From assembly GCA_965368785.1 (NCBI GenBank), contig CBDUOG010000002.1:1-64000 (forward strand): a stretch of 64,000 bases of DNA, given 5' to 3'. Of the stretch, positions 41,718 to 50,308 are shown one piece after another; position 1 is the stretch's first letter, and every line of letters starts with the position of its first letter. A model generated the notes under the pieces. That model ran no database searches, was not told the DNA's origin, and saw only the letters and a list, made by a program, of their open reading frames with translations. The stretch is from Silanimonas sp965368785. Its GTDB lineage: Bacteria; Pseudomonadota; Gammaproteobacteria; Xanthomonadales; Xanthomonadaceae. Made by a program: the position numbers and the translations under genes.

Positions 41718-42731
41718 ATGGCCATAAAGGTCGCAATTAACGGTTACGGACGTATTGGACGCAATGTGCTGCGTGCGTTGTACGAAGCAGGCAGGACGAG
41801 CGATATCAAGATTGTTGCGATCAACGATCTGGGCGATGCCGAGACCAATGCTCATCTGACCCAGTATGACACCGCCCACGGCCGCTTCCCGCATGAAGTT
41901 AAGGTCGAAGGTGGAAATTTGCTGATCAAAGGCGATCAGATCAAAGTTTTTGCCGAGCGCGATCCGGCCAAGTTGCCGTGGAAAGAATTAGGTGTTGATG
42001 TAGTGTTTGAGTGCACTGGCTTTTTCACTACCAAAGCCAAGGCAGGTGCACATATCGCCGCGGGTGCAAAAAAAGTCATTATCTCCGCACCCGGTGGAAG
42101 TGATGTAGATGGCACGTTTGTCTATGGCGTAAATGACGACAAATTGAAATCATCGTTCGAAGTCATTTCCAATGCGTCTTGCACAACGAACTGTCTGGCG
42201 CCGTTGGCTAAGGTGCTGCATGAAAAGATCGGTATCGTCCATGGCTTGATGACGACGATTCATGCCTACACCAATGACCAGGTACTTACCGACGTCTATC
42301 ACTCAGATTTGCGACGCGCGCGCAGCGCCACCATGTCACAGATTCCGACCAAGACCGGCGCTGCCGCTGCGGTTGGATTGGTGCTGCCAGAACTTAACGG
42401 CAAGTTAGATGGCTTTGCGATGCGCGTTCCAACCATCAATGTATCGGTGGTCGATTTGAGCTTTGTCGCTGCCCGCGCTACAAGCATCCAGGAAATTGAT
42501 GCCGCAGTCGCTGAGGCGGCGGCCGGTGCACTTAAAGGCGTGCTTGATATCAACACCAAGCCGCTGGTTTCAATCGACTTCAACCACAATGCGCATAGCT
42601 CGGTTTACGATGCGACGCTGACCAAAGTCATGGGCGGCACCTTGGTGAAAGTGTGCTCGTGGTACGACAATGAATGGGGCTTCTCGAATCGCATGCTGGA
42701 TATGGCCATCGCGCTGATGAAAGCTAAATAA
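41718..42731 (+). CDS. gap: Glyceraldehyde-3-phosphate dehydrogenase
   Basis: Glycolytic/gluconeogenic enzyme of 337 residues. The NAD-binding INGYGRIGRN, the catalytic SNASCTTNCLAP (Cys) with TTIHAYTNDQ (His), and SWYDNEWGFSNRM at the C-terminus are all present. ATG at 41718 is preceded by AAGGAGCG; the frame runs a further 23 codons upstream but without an SD. A bidirectional terminator follows. Confidence 0.97.
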   Translation: MAIKVAINGYGRIGRNVLRALYEAGRTSDIKIVAINDLGDAETNAHLTQYDTAHGRFPHEVKVEGGNLLIKGDQIKVFAERDPAKLPWKELGVDVVFECTGFFTTKAKAGAHIAAGAKKVIISAPGGSDVDGTFVYGVNDDKLKSSFEVISNASCTTNCLAPLAKVLHEKIGIVHGLMTTIHAYTNDQVLTDVYHSDLRRARSATMSQIPTKTGAAAAVGLVLPELNGKLDGFAMRVPTINVSVVDLSFVAARATSIQEIDAAVAEAAAGALKGVLDINTKPLVSIDFNHNAHSSVYDATLTKVMGGTLVKVCSWYDNEWGFSNRMLDMAIALMKAK

Positions 42732-42747
42732 GAAATAAGCATTGATT

Positions 42748-42775
42748 AAAAAAAGCCCCGGAGACGGGGCTTTTT
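42748..42775. terminator. Bidirectional terminator between gap and tsaC
   Basis: Seven A, stem GCCCCG/CGGGGC with a GAGA loop, then five T. The tsaC stop codon (TAA, complementary to 42774-42776) overlaps the T run, so this ends both genes. Confidence 0.9.
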
Positions 42776-43739
42776 ATTTATTTGCGGAGGCTCGTGACAA
42801 GCGGTCGTGTATGGCGGCCCAGGCCGGATCACCGGGCGGCTCCTGACTCAAGATGATTTCGGCTGATAGACCATCCAGGCTGCGCAGAGCGGCATAAAGT
42901 TCCTGCGCATAGGCTTCGGGATCAGCGCTCAAAGCGATGCCCTGAGCGTTGTCGGGTAACTTTCCACAGGCGAGCACGGCAAAGCTACGACCTGCTGCGT
43001 GTAATTCACGGATGCGTTTATGCAGCCGATCTCCGCCTAATAATTGCGCGGGAGTAATTGGTGCGTAGTGAGATTGCGTGCTGCCCGAGACCCTGGGTGC
43101 TTCGCTCAGGTCGTGGCTTAGTTGGCCGATCTCCTCACTAATTTGTTGTGCGCTGATCATGCCCGGTCGCAGAATCCGCACCCGGTCATCGCTGCAATCA
43201 ATGATTGTAGATTCAATGCCGACGCTGCAATCGCCGCCATCCAAAATGATTGGAAGATCCGCGCCAAATTCATCCACTACATGCGCCGCGGACGTCGGAC
43301 TGATACGGCCGTAGCGGTTAGCAGACGGCGCGACTAAGGCGCCGCCGAAACTTTGTAGGAGGCTTTGTGCCACTGGATGGGCCGGCACTCGCAACGCAAT
43401 TGTCGACTGGCCGCCGGTGATGGTGTCCGACACGTGATCATGCTTTTGTAAAATCAGAGTCATCGGACCGGGCCAGAAACGGGCCGCCAGAACCTTTGCG
43501 GCTTTGGGAATGTTTTTTGCCCACTGTTCCATCCAGCTGGCCTGCGCCAGATGCACGATGAGCGGATGATCCGTCGGGCGGCCTTTGAGTTCAAAAACTT
43601 TGGCAATCGCCGCCTCGTTTTTTGCGTCGGCAGCCAGACCATACACAGTTTCGGTCGGCATGCCGACCAGCTCACCACGCCGCAGTGCATTAGCGGCCCG
43701 GTCGATGGCATGACTCAATTCTGGCGAGTTAACAGTCAA
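42774..43739 (-). CDS. tsaC: L-threonylcarbamoyladenylate synthase (long Sua5 type)
   Basis: Makes the TC-AMP intermediate for t6A at position 37 of ANN-decoding tRNAs. The YrdC-like domain shows GMPTETVYGLAADA, KGRPTDHPL, ARFWPGPMTLIL and APSANRYGRISPTSA. A C-terminal Sua5 domain (residues about 205-321) makes this the long form, unlike short TsaC of E. coli. The only start I can find near the conserved core is TTG at 43739; an in-frame stop lies upstream and the first ATG would cut the ATP-binding segment. No SD is evident. Confidence 0.92.
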   Translation of the reverse strand: MTVNSPELSHAIDRAANALRRGELVGMPTETVYGLAADAKNEAAIAKVFELKGRPTDHPLIVHLAQASWMEQWAKNIPKAAKVLAARFWPGPMTLILQKHDHVSDTITGGQSTIALRVPAHPVAQSLLQSFGGALVAPSANRYGRISPTSAAHVVDEFGADLPIILDGGDCSVGIESTIIDCSDDRVRILRPGMISAQQISEEIGQLSHDLSEAPRVSGSTQSHYAPITPAQLLGGDRLHKRIRELHAAGRSFAVLACGKLPDNAQGIALSADPEAYAQELYAALRSLDGLSAEIILSQEPPGDPAWAAIHDRLSRASANK

Positions 43740-43801
43740 ATTCGTGTTGTCAGGAAAACCACTTGCGATAGTACCTTAACGAGTGATTGCTGTAATACAG
43801 G

Positions 43802-45205
43802 CTATATCGAACTTGAGAAGGATCGCGGCTCTGTCTGGGTCAAATAGGCATCAAAGCACATCGCAATCTGGCGGATGAAAAGTCTGCCCTTGGCGGTGAC
43901 GCGGATTGCATCGGAGTCGATCTGGACCAAATGATCGGACTCAAAGCTATTCAGTTGTAGGAGTGGCTGCTCAAAATACTTCGCGAAGTCAATTTCGTAC
44001 TTTGCTGAGATCTCGGCGAAGTCTACGCGCGCGCGGCACATCAAGGATTGGATGATCTCTTCGCGGATCCGGTCGTCGGTGCTTTGCCGAAAGCCCTTTG
44101 CAACAGGCATCTGGCCGGCGCTTATTTTGTCGGCCCAATCTTCTATCGTTTTTTCGTTCTGGTAAAAAACATCGGCAACCCGACTGATCGCGCTAACTCC
44201 AAAACCCAGAAGGTCACTTTCAGCATGGGTCGTGTAACCCATGAAATTCCGCTGCAAGGTACCCGCACTCAAAGCCTTGCTTAGTTCATCAGTCGGACGG
44301 GCAAAGTGGTCCATTCCGATGTATTGATAGCCCGCATCACCAAGCACTTTGATTGCCGTCTCAAGTAGTTGAAGCTTTTTCTCCGGCGACGGCAGTTCAG
44401 TAGCATTAATCTGGCGCTGACCCTTGAACCGGTCGGGCATATGCGCATAACCATAAATGGCTAGTCGATCCGGATTGAGCTCAATGGTTTGCTCCAATGT
44501 GCGGTTGAAGCTCTCAACGCTTTGATGTGGCAGGCCGTAGATTAGATCAATATTAATCGAGCGAAAGCCTGATGATCGACACGCGCTGACAATTTGCTTT
44601 GTCTGTTCAAAAGACTGAATTCGATTGACCGCCTTTTGTACGTCAGGATCAAAGTCCTGCACGCCCAGGCTGGCGCGATTGAAGCCCATAAACGCGAGTG
44701 CCTCAATGTCGCTAGGCGCAACGTGGCGCGGATCTAATTCAATGCTGAAGTCTCTATCCGGCGCTTTGCTGAATCGAAAATGAGACTGCACGCTATCGAG
44801 TATTTCGCCGATTTGAGTCGGCTTGAGATAGTTCGGCGTGCCGCCACCAAAATGCAGTTGGATGACCTCGCGATCTAAAGAAAATCGCGGGCCGACAATC
44901 GCTATTTCGTTCAGCAGGTTTTGTACATAGGGTTCGCTGCGCGATTTATCGCGAGTAATTACCCGATGGCAGCCGCAATAGAAACAAGGGCTGGAACAAA
45001 ACGGGATATGGAAATATAAAGATAGCCGACGCGGTATCAGGTCCTCATTGCTGGTGATAATGGTCTGCTCTATTTGTGCCAACTCAAAGTCATCGCGCAG
45101 TCGCAGCGCAGATGGATACGAGGTGTAACGCGGGCCCGGTTTATCGTAGCGGCGCAGAAGCTGGCCATCCAGGGCATCGGGTCGTGTCGGGCTACTGGCT
45201 ATCAT
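43802..45205 (-). CDS. hemN: Oxygen-independent coproporphyrinogen III oxidase
   Basis: Radical SAM enzyme converting coproporphyrinogen III to protoporphyrinogen IX in anaerobic heme synthesis. The N-terminal GPRYTSYPSA is the true-HemN signature, and the cluster motif is CSSPCFYCGC with the fourth cysteine that separates HemN from HemW. FGGGTPNYL and GVQDFDPDVQKAVNR follow. I use ATG at 45205 (467 residues); a GTG at 45220 is an alternative, and neither has a clear SD. An ANR/FNR-like box lies 36-49 bases before the ATG, fitting induction at low oxygen. Confidence 0.95.
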   Translation of the reverse strand: MIASSPTRPDALDGQLLRRYDKPGPRYTSYPSALRLRDDFELAQIEQTIITSNEDLIPRRLSLYFHIPFCSSPCFYCGCHRVITRDKSRSEPYVQNLLNEIAIVGPRFSLDREVIQLHFGGGTPNYLKPTQIGEILDSVQSHFRFSKAPDRDFSIELDPRHVAPSDIEALAFMGFNRASLGVQDFDPDVQKAVNRIQSFEQTKQIVSACRSSGFRSINIDLIYGLPHQSVESFNRTLEQTIELNPDRLAIYGYAHMPDRFKGQRQINATELPSPEKKLQLLETAIKVLGDAGYQYIGMDHFARPTDELSKALSAGTLQRNFMGYTTHAESDLLGFGVSAISRVADVFYQNEKTIEDWADKISAGQMPVAKGFRQSTDDRIREEIIQSLMCRARVDFAEISAKYEIDFAKYFEQPLLQLNSFESDHLVQIDSDAIRVTAKGRLFIRQIAMCFDAYLTQTEPRSFSSSI

Positions 45206-45240
45206 GGCCAAAAGATTCACCCGAAAACGCTCAGGCCGAT

Positions 45241-45254
45241 TTGACGCTGATCAA
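45241..45254. promoter_or_regulatory. ANR/FNR-like box between hemN and pgk
   Basis: TTGACGCTGATCAA differs by one base from the FNR/ANR consensus TTGATNNNNATCAA. It lies between the divergent hemN and pgk genes. For hemN a class II position would put the transcript start almost at the ATG (45205). For pgk it lies about 50 bases upstream of the expected start. Confidence 0.6.
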
Positions 45255-45260
45255 TTCTGT

Positions 45261-45290
45261 TTGAATCAGTGGCCCCGAGCTTGCGACAAT
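45261..45290 (+). promoter_or_regulatory. Candidate pgk promoter
   Basis: TTGAAT (45261-45266) and GACAAT (45285-45290) with an 18-base spacer, 20 bases before the pgk ATG. Moderate match only. Confidence 0.4.
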
Positions 45291-45310
45291 AGGTTTTTTT
45301 GGGAGTTGCT

Positions 45311-46489
45311 ATGAGCATTCTGCGCATGAGCGAAGTGGACCTGTCTGGCAAGCGGGTTCTGATTCGCCAGGACTTGAACGTGCCGATTGAAGATGGGCAG
45401 ATCAGCTCTGATCAGCGGATCCGGGCATCTTTGCCGACTTTGCGGCAGGCGCTCAAAGAAGGCGCGGCGGTTATGGTGACCTCACACCTGGGCCGGCCCA
45501 AAGAAGGCGTATGGTCTGAGCCGGACTCACTGGCGCCGGTTGCCGCCCGCTTGAGCGAATTGCTGGGTCAGGCGGTGCCTTTGCGTCGCGATTGGATTGA
45601 TGGCGTCGATGTTCAGCCCGGACAGATAGTCTTGCTGGAAAATTGCCGGATGAATGTTGGCGAAAAAAGCGATGACGAGTCGTTGGCTAAGCAGTACGCG
45701 GCGCTTTGTGATGTCTTTGTGATGGATGCTTTTGGAACAGCGCATCGTGCACAGGCGTCCACGCATGGAGTCATTCGATTTGCACCAATTGCCTGCGGTG
45801 GACCGTTGTTGATGGCCGAGCTGGATGCATTGGATCGCGCCTTGAAATCGCCCAGGCGTCCCCTGGTGGCCATTGTCGGTGGCGCCAAAGTATCGAGTAA
45901 GCTTGAATTGCTTTCGGCATTAACCGATAAAGTAGACCAATTGATTGTCGGCGGCGGAATCGCCAATACGTTCTTGCTGGCTGCCGGCTTTGCCGTTGGT
46001 AAGTCCCTCGCGGAAAAAGATCTGGTTGAAACGGCCCGACAAATTACCCAGAAGGCATCGGCAAAAAAAGCAACGATCCCGCTACCCATCGACGTGGTGG
46101 TCGCGAGCGAGTTCAGCGCAACCGCAAGCGCTAAAACGAAACGCGCTGAAGAGGTAAGCGAGGACGATTTAATTTTAGATATCGGGCCGGAAACAGCACA
46201 GACCTATGCCCAAATTATCCAAAATGCTGGGACGGTTATTTGGAATGGCCCCGTCGGCGTATTTGAGTTCGATAATTTTGCAGCCGGTACCCGGTCCTTA
46301 GCCAATGCGATTGCACAATCGGACGCTTTTTCGATCGCGGGCGGCGGCGACACGCTGGCTGCAGTCGACAAATTTGGCGTGGAGCAGAATATCTCCTACA
46401 TCTCCACCGGCGGCGGCGCGTTCCTGGAGTTTGTTGAAGGCAAGGATCTTCCGGCAGTTGCGGCTTTAAGGTCACGGCATGCGCAGTGA
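45311..46489 (+). CDS. pgk: Phosphoglycerate kinase
   Basis: Transfers phosphate from 1,3-bisphosphoglycerate to ADP. The 392-residue chain has the substrate-binding VLIRQDLNVP, TSHLGRPKEG, FVMDAFGTAHRAQAS and the nucleotide-binding VAIVGGAKVSSKL, GGGIANTF and NGPVGVFEF. The C-terminal GGGDTLAA and STGGGAFLE loop is intact. ATG at 45311 has GGGAG upstream; the ATG/TTG further upstream do not. First of pgk-pyk-fba. Confidence 0.97.
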   Translation: MSILRMSEVDLSGKRVLIRQDLNVPIEDGQISSDQRIRASLPTLRQALKEGAAVMVTSHLGRPKEGVWSEPDSLAPVAARLSELLGQAVPLRRDWIDGVDVQPGQIVLLENCRMNVGEKSDDESLAKQYAALCDVFVMDAFGTAHRAQASTHGVIRFAPIACGGPLLMAELDALDRALKSPRRPLVAIVGGAKVSSKLELLSALTDKVDQLIVGGGIANTFLLAAGFAVGKSLAEKDLVETARQITQKASAKKATIPLPIDVVVASEFSATASAKTKRAEEVSEDDLILDIGPETAQTYAQIIQNAGTVIWNGPVGVFEFDNFAAGTRSLANAIAQSDAFSIAGGGDTLAAVDKFGVEQNISYISTGGGAFLEFVEGKDLPAVAALRSRHAQ

Positions 46490-46555
46490 GCAGGGCTTTT
46501 CGCGCTCAACGGAAACAGGCCTTGTGCTAGTGTTGCTGTTCACCATGGAGTAACT

Positions 46556-48022
46556 ATGCACCGCAGTCTCAGACGCACCAAGATACTGGCGACCCTGGGT
46601 CCATCCTCGGACACGCTGGAAAAAATCGAAGCTTTGCTTATCGCCGGAGTCAGTGCGGTCCGCCTGAACTTCTCGCATGGCAGCCCGGAGCAGCATGCGG
46701 CGAGCGTGAATATCGTTCGTACGGCTGCACAGAAGCTTGGCCTGGAAGTGGGCATTCTGGCTGACTTACCGGGCCCGAAGATTCGAATCGAGCGATTTGC
46801 TTCGGGCAAAGTGGAACTTAAGGCAGGCCAGAGCTTTGATCTGGTGTGCAGTGACGAGCCTTTAGTCGGCGATGCCAATCAGGTGGCGTGTAGTTATTTG
46901 GGGCTGCCCGCAGACGTAATCAGCGGCGATACCTTGCTGCTCGATGATGGCCTGATTGCGTTACGTGTGGAGTCGGTTGCAGGCGTGCGCATCCGCTCCA
47001 CGGTACTGACCGATGGGGTTTTGTCTGATCGCAAAGGATTGAATCGGCTCGGCGGCGGATTATCTCTGGGTGCACTGACTGAAAAGGATCTGCAGCACAT
47101 AAAAACGGCGGCCGGCCTCGACGTCGACTTTATCGCGGTGTCATTTTGCCGGGATGCTGCCGATATTGAACAGGCGCGTGATGCCGCCCGGGCAGCGGGC
47201 AGTGATGCAGCGATTGTGGCAAAAATCGAACGCGCCGAGGCAATTCAAAATCTAGAAGAGATCGTGGATGCAAGCGATGTAGTTATGGTTGCCCGTGGCG
47301 ATCTTGGCGTTGAGATTGGCGACGCTGAATTACCGGGCTTGCAAAAGAAGATCATTCGCGTGGCGCTTGCACGAAACAAAGTGGTCATTACTGCTACGCA
47401 GATGCTGCAGTCGATGGTTGATAATCCGATTCCGACTCGTGCTGAAGTGTTAGACGTGGCCAATTCGGTAATCGATGGTACCGATGCGGTGATGTTGTCG
47501 GCTGAGTCGGCCAGCGGCACCTATCCGGTAAAAGCAGTCGAGGCGATGGTGCGCATCTGCCTGGGTGCTGAACGGCAATTTGAGATGGTCGCAGACTTTG
47601 AGAAAGCCGCGAAATGTTTAACCCGGGCAGATCATGCGATTGCGCTGGCGACCATGTTTCTTTCCGAGCATATTGAGCTTAAGGCCATCATTGCCCTGAC
47701 CGAGTCCGGCGGTACAGCGCGATTCCTGTCGCGCTATCGGTCTTCGGTACCCATTTATGCCTTGTCGCGACATGAGGGTGCGCGGCGCAAAATGTCGTTG
47801 ATGCGCGATGTGTTCCCGGTCAATTTCGATACTCAGGGCATGTCGCCCGGCTTAGCCGCACGCCAGGCCACCAAGCTGATGTTCGATCTGGGCCAATTGG
47901 GCGAGGGTGACCGGGCGATTGTGACCAATGGCGACTCGATGGAGCAGCGCGGGGCGACCAATACGATTCGCTTAATGGTTGTAGCGCCAGGTGGCGTTGT
48001 AGAGGGCATGGGCGAGATTTAG
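46556..48022 (+). CDS. pyk: Pyruvate kinase
   Basis: Final glycolytic enzyme, 488 residues. RRTKILATLGPSS at the start, VRLNFSHGSPEQH, LADLPGPKIRIE, the catalytic Lys region AAIVAKIERAEAIQN, MVARGDLGVEIG and ITATQMLQSMV are canonical. A full allosteric C-domain follows, ending NTIRLMVV. SD GGAG precedes ATG 46556. It lies 66 bases after pgk, and fba follows after 65 bases. Confidence 0.97.
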   Translation: MHRSLRRTKILATLGPSSDTLEKIEALLIAGVSAVRLNFSHGSPEQHAASVNIVRTAAQKLGLEVGILADLPGPKIRIERFASGKVELKAGQSFDLVCSDEPLVGDANQVACSYLGLPADVISGDTLLLDDGLIALRVESVAGVRIRSTVLTDGVLSDRKGLNRLGGGLSLGALTEKDLQHIKTAAGLDVDFIAVSFCRDAADIEQARDAARAAGSDAAIVAKIERAEAIQNLEEIVDASDVVMVARGDLGVEIGDAELPGLQKKIIRVALARNKVVITATQMLQSMVDNPIPTRAEVLDVANSVIDGTDAVMLSAESASGTYPVKAVEAMVRICLGAERQFEMVADFEKAAKCLTRADHAIALATMFLSEHIELKAIIALTESGGTARFLSRYRSSVPIYALSRHEGARRKMSLMRDVFPVNFDTQGMSPGLAARQATKLMFDLGQLGEGDRAIVTNGDSMEQRGATNTIRLMVVAPGGVVEGMGEI

Positions 48023-48046
48023 CGGCCCTCAAGGCTCAGCCTGCGC

Positions 48047-48052
48047 TATAAT
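48047..48052 (+). promoter_or_regulatory. Perfect -10 hexamer upstream of fba
   Basis: TATAAT at 48047-48052, 35 bases before the fba ATG. The region 17-18 bases upstream has no good -35, so an activator or read-through from pyk may contribute. Confidence 0.4.
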
Positions 48053-48087
48053 TACCAGTCTGATCGACCCACTAATGGAAAGAACAA

Positions 48088-49092
48088 ATGAGCATTGAGC
48101 AGCTTGCTGAAACCGCCCAGGCAATGGTCGCCCCGGGCAAGGGAATTATCGCAATTGATGAATCCACCGCGACCATCAAGAAGCGTTTTGATGCGGTCGG
48201 CATAGAGTCGACAGAAGAGAATCGCCGCGCCTACCGGGAAATGCTGTTAAGCGCCCCCAATCTGGGTAAGCACATTTCGGGTGCGATTTTGTACGACGAA
48301 ACAATCCGTCAGTCAACGAAGAGCGGTATTCCATTTACCAAGCTGATGGCCGATGCAGGCATCATCCCCGGCATCAAAGTGGATAAAGGCGCCAAAGCGC
48401 TGGCCGGTTGTCCCGGCGAGTTGGTGACCGAAGGTCTTGATGGCCTGCGTGAGCGCCTTCAGGAATATGCCCGTTTGGGAGCGCGATTTGCCAAGTGGCG
48501 TGCGGTGATCACCATTGGTGATGACATCCCGTCGGGCAAATGTATCGAATCCAATAGCCATGCACTGGCTCGTTATGCGGCGCTGTGTCAGGAAGCGGGA
48601 TTGGTTCCGATGGTTGAGCCGGAAGTCTTGATGGACGGCAGTCATGATATTGACGTGTGTTACGAGGTCACCGAAGTCACCCTGCGTTCCTTGTTTGGTT
48701 CGCTGTATGAACAAGAAGTGATGCTGGAAGGCACGATCCTGAAGGCGAGCATGGTTGTTTCGGGCAAAGACTGCCCGGATCAGGCATCGGTTGACGAGGT
48801 CGCTGAAATGACCATCCGCTGCCTCAAGAACGCCGTCCCAGCTACTTTGCCCGGTATCGTCTTCCTGTCAGGCGGCCAGAGCGATGAACTGGCGACCGCG
48901 CACCTGAATGCAATGAACGAGATTGGTGGGCTGCCATGGCCGCTATCGTTCTCTTATGGCCGGGCGATGCAAACCGCCGCATTGGATATCTGGGCCAAGA
49001 ACACGAGCGCAAATGTCGGTAAGGCACAGGCCATGGTGTTTGAGCGCGCTCAGGCAAATGGCTTGGCAGCACTCGGTAAGTGGAAGGGCTAA
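48088..49092 (+). CDS. fba: Class I fructose-bisphosphate aldolase (eukaryote-type)
   Basis: Schiff-base aldolase of 334 residues. GKGIIAIDESTATIKKRF, GAILYDETIRQ and MVEPEVLMDGSHDI are hallmarks of the animal/plant-type class I family; the Schiff-base Lys lies in LEGTILKASMV. FLSGGQSDELATAHLNAMN and SYGRAMQTAALDIW complete the phosphate site. The chain ends shortly after, without the usual Tyr-ending tail of animal enzymes. Bacterial class I enzymes of this type are known in xanthomonads and some other lineages. A strong terminator follows. Confidence 0.95.
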   Translation: MSIEQLAETAQAMVAPGKGIIAIDESTATIKKRFDAVGIESTEENRRAYREMLLSAPNLGKHISGAILYDETIRQSTKSGIPFTKLMADAGIIPGIKVDKGAKALAGCPGELVTEGLDGLRERLQEYARLGARFAKWRAVITIGDDIPSGKCIESNSHALARYAALCQEAGLVPMVEPEVLMDGSHDIDVCYEVTEVTLRSLFGSLYEQEVMLEGTILKASMVVSGKDCPDQASVDEVAEMTIRCLKNAVPATLPGIVFLSGGQSDELATAHLNAMNEIGGLPWPLSFSYGRAMQTAALDIWAKNTSANVGKAQAMVFERAQANGLAALGKWKG

Positions 49093-49110
49093 GGCGCTAA
49101 GCACGAGACG

Positions 49111-49141
49111 AAAGAGCGCCGCTAAATGCGGCGCTTTTTTT
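49111..49141 (+). terminator. Rho-independent terminator after fba
   Basis: Perfect 8-base stem AGCGCCGC/GCGGCGCT with a TAAAT loop and a seven-T tail, 18 bases after the stop. Confidence 0.92.
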
Positions 49142-49191
49142 GCGCATTGCGCTGATATGCGGATAATGAAGTGTGTCAATTGGAGTGTCGC

Positions 49192-49440
49192 ATGCAAAAG
49201 CCTGAAATTGCTGGTCTGCAACCCGTTTCGATTCAGGTCGAAAAGGGCAAATCATATTTTTGGTGTAGTTGCGGACGCAGTGCGAATCAGCCGTTTTGCG
49301 ATGGCTCGCATAAGCCAACCGGGTTTAGTCCGCTAAAATTCGTCGCAGAAAAAGACGAGCTGCTTTGGTTTTGCGCGTGCAAGCAAAGCCAAAATCGGCC
49401 GCTGTGCGATGGAAGCCATAATCGGCTTAATAAGACCTGA
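49192..49440 (+). CDS. Tandem CDGSH iron-sulfur domain protein
   Basis: 82-residue protein with two complete CDGSH sites: C25, C27, C36, H40 (CSCGRSANQPFCDGSH) and C61, C63, C72, H76 (CACKQSQNRPLCDGSH). Each would bind a [2Fe-2S] cluster through three Cys and one His, as in mitoNEET-related proteins; the two-site form corresponds to the Miner2-like class. No membrane segment is present. ATG at 49192 has GGAG upstream; an earlier in-frame ATG has none. It lies 22 bases before an RNA methyltransferase gene. Role unknown, probably electron or cluster transfer. Confidence 0.92.
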   Translation: MQKPEIAGLQPVSIQVEKGKSYFWCSCGRSANQPFCDGSHKPTGFSPLKFVAEKDELLWFCACKQSQNRPLCDGSHNRLNKT

Positions 49441-49462
49441 TCAATCAAGGCGATAATAATTT

Positions 49463-50293
49463 ATGAGTAGACATCGCAGACCCAACGAGCCTGAGCAGCG
49501 CCAGTCTGTGTGGGGAAAAGCTCCGGCTTCATCTGATGCGCAGTCCGAGCCGCAGCGCACGACTAGGACGGAAATGCGTATCTACGGCTTTAATGCATGT
49601 CGTGCCGCATATAGCCGCGCGCCGCAAAGCATTCGAAAGCTGTGGCTTTTGCAAGACCGTCTGAGCGAATTTCGAGACGTTGTGTCGCATTTCGTAGCGA
49701 ATCGACTCGGGTACAGCGTCGTTGAGGAAGATGATCTGGTGAAGCTTTCCGGCAGCCGTCATCATCAGGGCGTGGTGATGGACATAGAGCGCATTCCGGA
49801 AATTTCCGTATCGCGTTGGCTGCAAACTATTTCCGATAGAAATACTGGCCTTGCGCTGTGGCTAGATGGCGTAGGTAATCCGCATAATTTCGGCGCCATC
49901 TTGAGAGTAGCCGGCCACTTTGGCGCGGCGATCCTTTTGCCAAAAACCGCAGAGCTAGCTTTGTCGCCAGCCGCGATTCGGGTTGCCGAGGGCGCAGCAC
50001 ACACCGTACCCATTATCCGGTTGGGACGTGATGATAATTCGGTCGCTCAGTTGCGGTCAGCCGGGTTTCGCTTTTTTGCGACATCGGTGCGCGAGGGCCG
50101 AAGTGCCTTTTCAACGTCACTGCCGGCACACTCGGTAATGATTCTGGGTTCCGAAGGCCAGGGTATGAGTCCGGCACTGTCGGATAGCAGCGACGAGTTA
50201 ATCTGTATTCCAGGTACCGGTGAGATAGAGAGTCTTAATGTGGCATCAGCATGCTCGGTGCTGTGCGCACTTTGGGCGCGGGAAAACTTTTAG
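49463..50293 (+). CDS. SpoU/TrmH-family RNA 2'-O-methyltransferase (YfiF-like)
   Basis: 276-residue SPOUT enzyme. A disordered, charged N-terminus (about 35 residues) is followed by a TrmH N-terminal substrate-binding domain (MRIYGFNACRAAY). The trefoil-knot domain carries motif 1 DGVGNPHNFGAILRVAGHFGA, motif 2 VMILGSEGQGM and motif 3 IPGTGEIESLNVASA. The combination resembles E. coli YfiF more than RlmB or TrmH. The RNA target is not known. It likely forms a transcript with the upstream CDGSH gene and the downstream exported protein (15 bases away). Confidence 0.9.
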   Translation: MSRHRRPNEPEQRQSVWGKAPASSDAQSEPQRTTRTEMRIYGFNACRAAYSRAPQSIRKLWLLQDRLSEFRDVVSHFVANRLGYSVVEEDDLVKLSGSRHHQGVVMDIERIPEISVSRWLQTISDRNTGLALWLDGVGNPHNFGAILRVAGHFGAAILLPKTAELALSPAAIRVAEGAAHTVPIIRLGRDDNSVAQLRSAGFRFFATSVREGRSAFSTSLPAHSVMILGSEGQGMSPALSDSSDELICIPGTGEIESLNVASACSVLCALWARENF

Positions 50294-50308
50294 GATCCTA
50301 TTTGCTTT

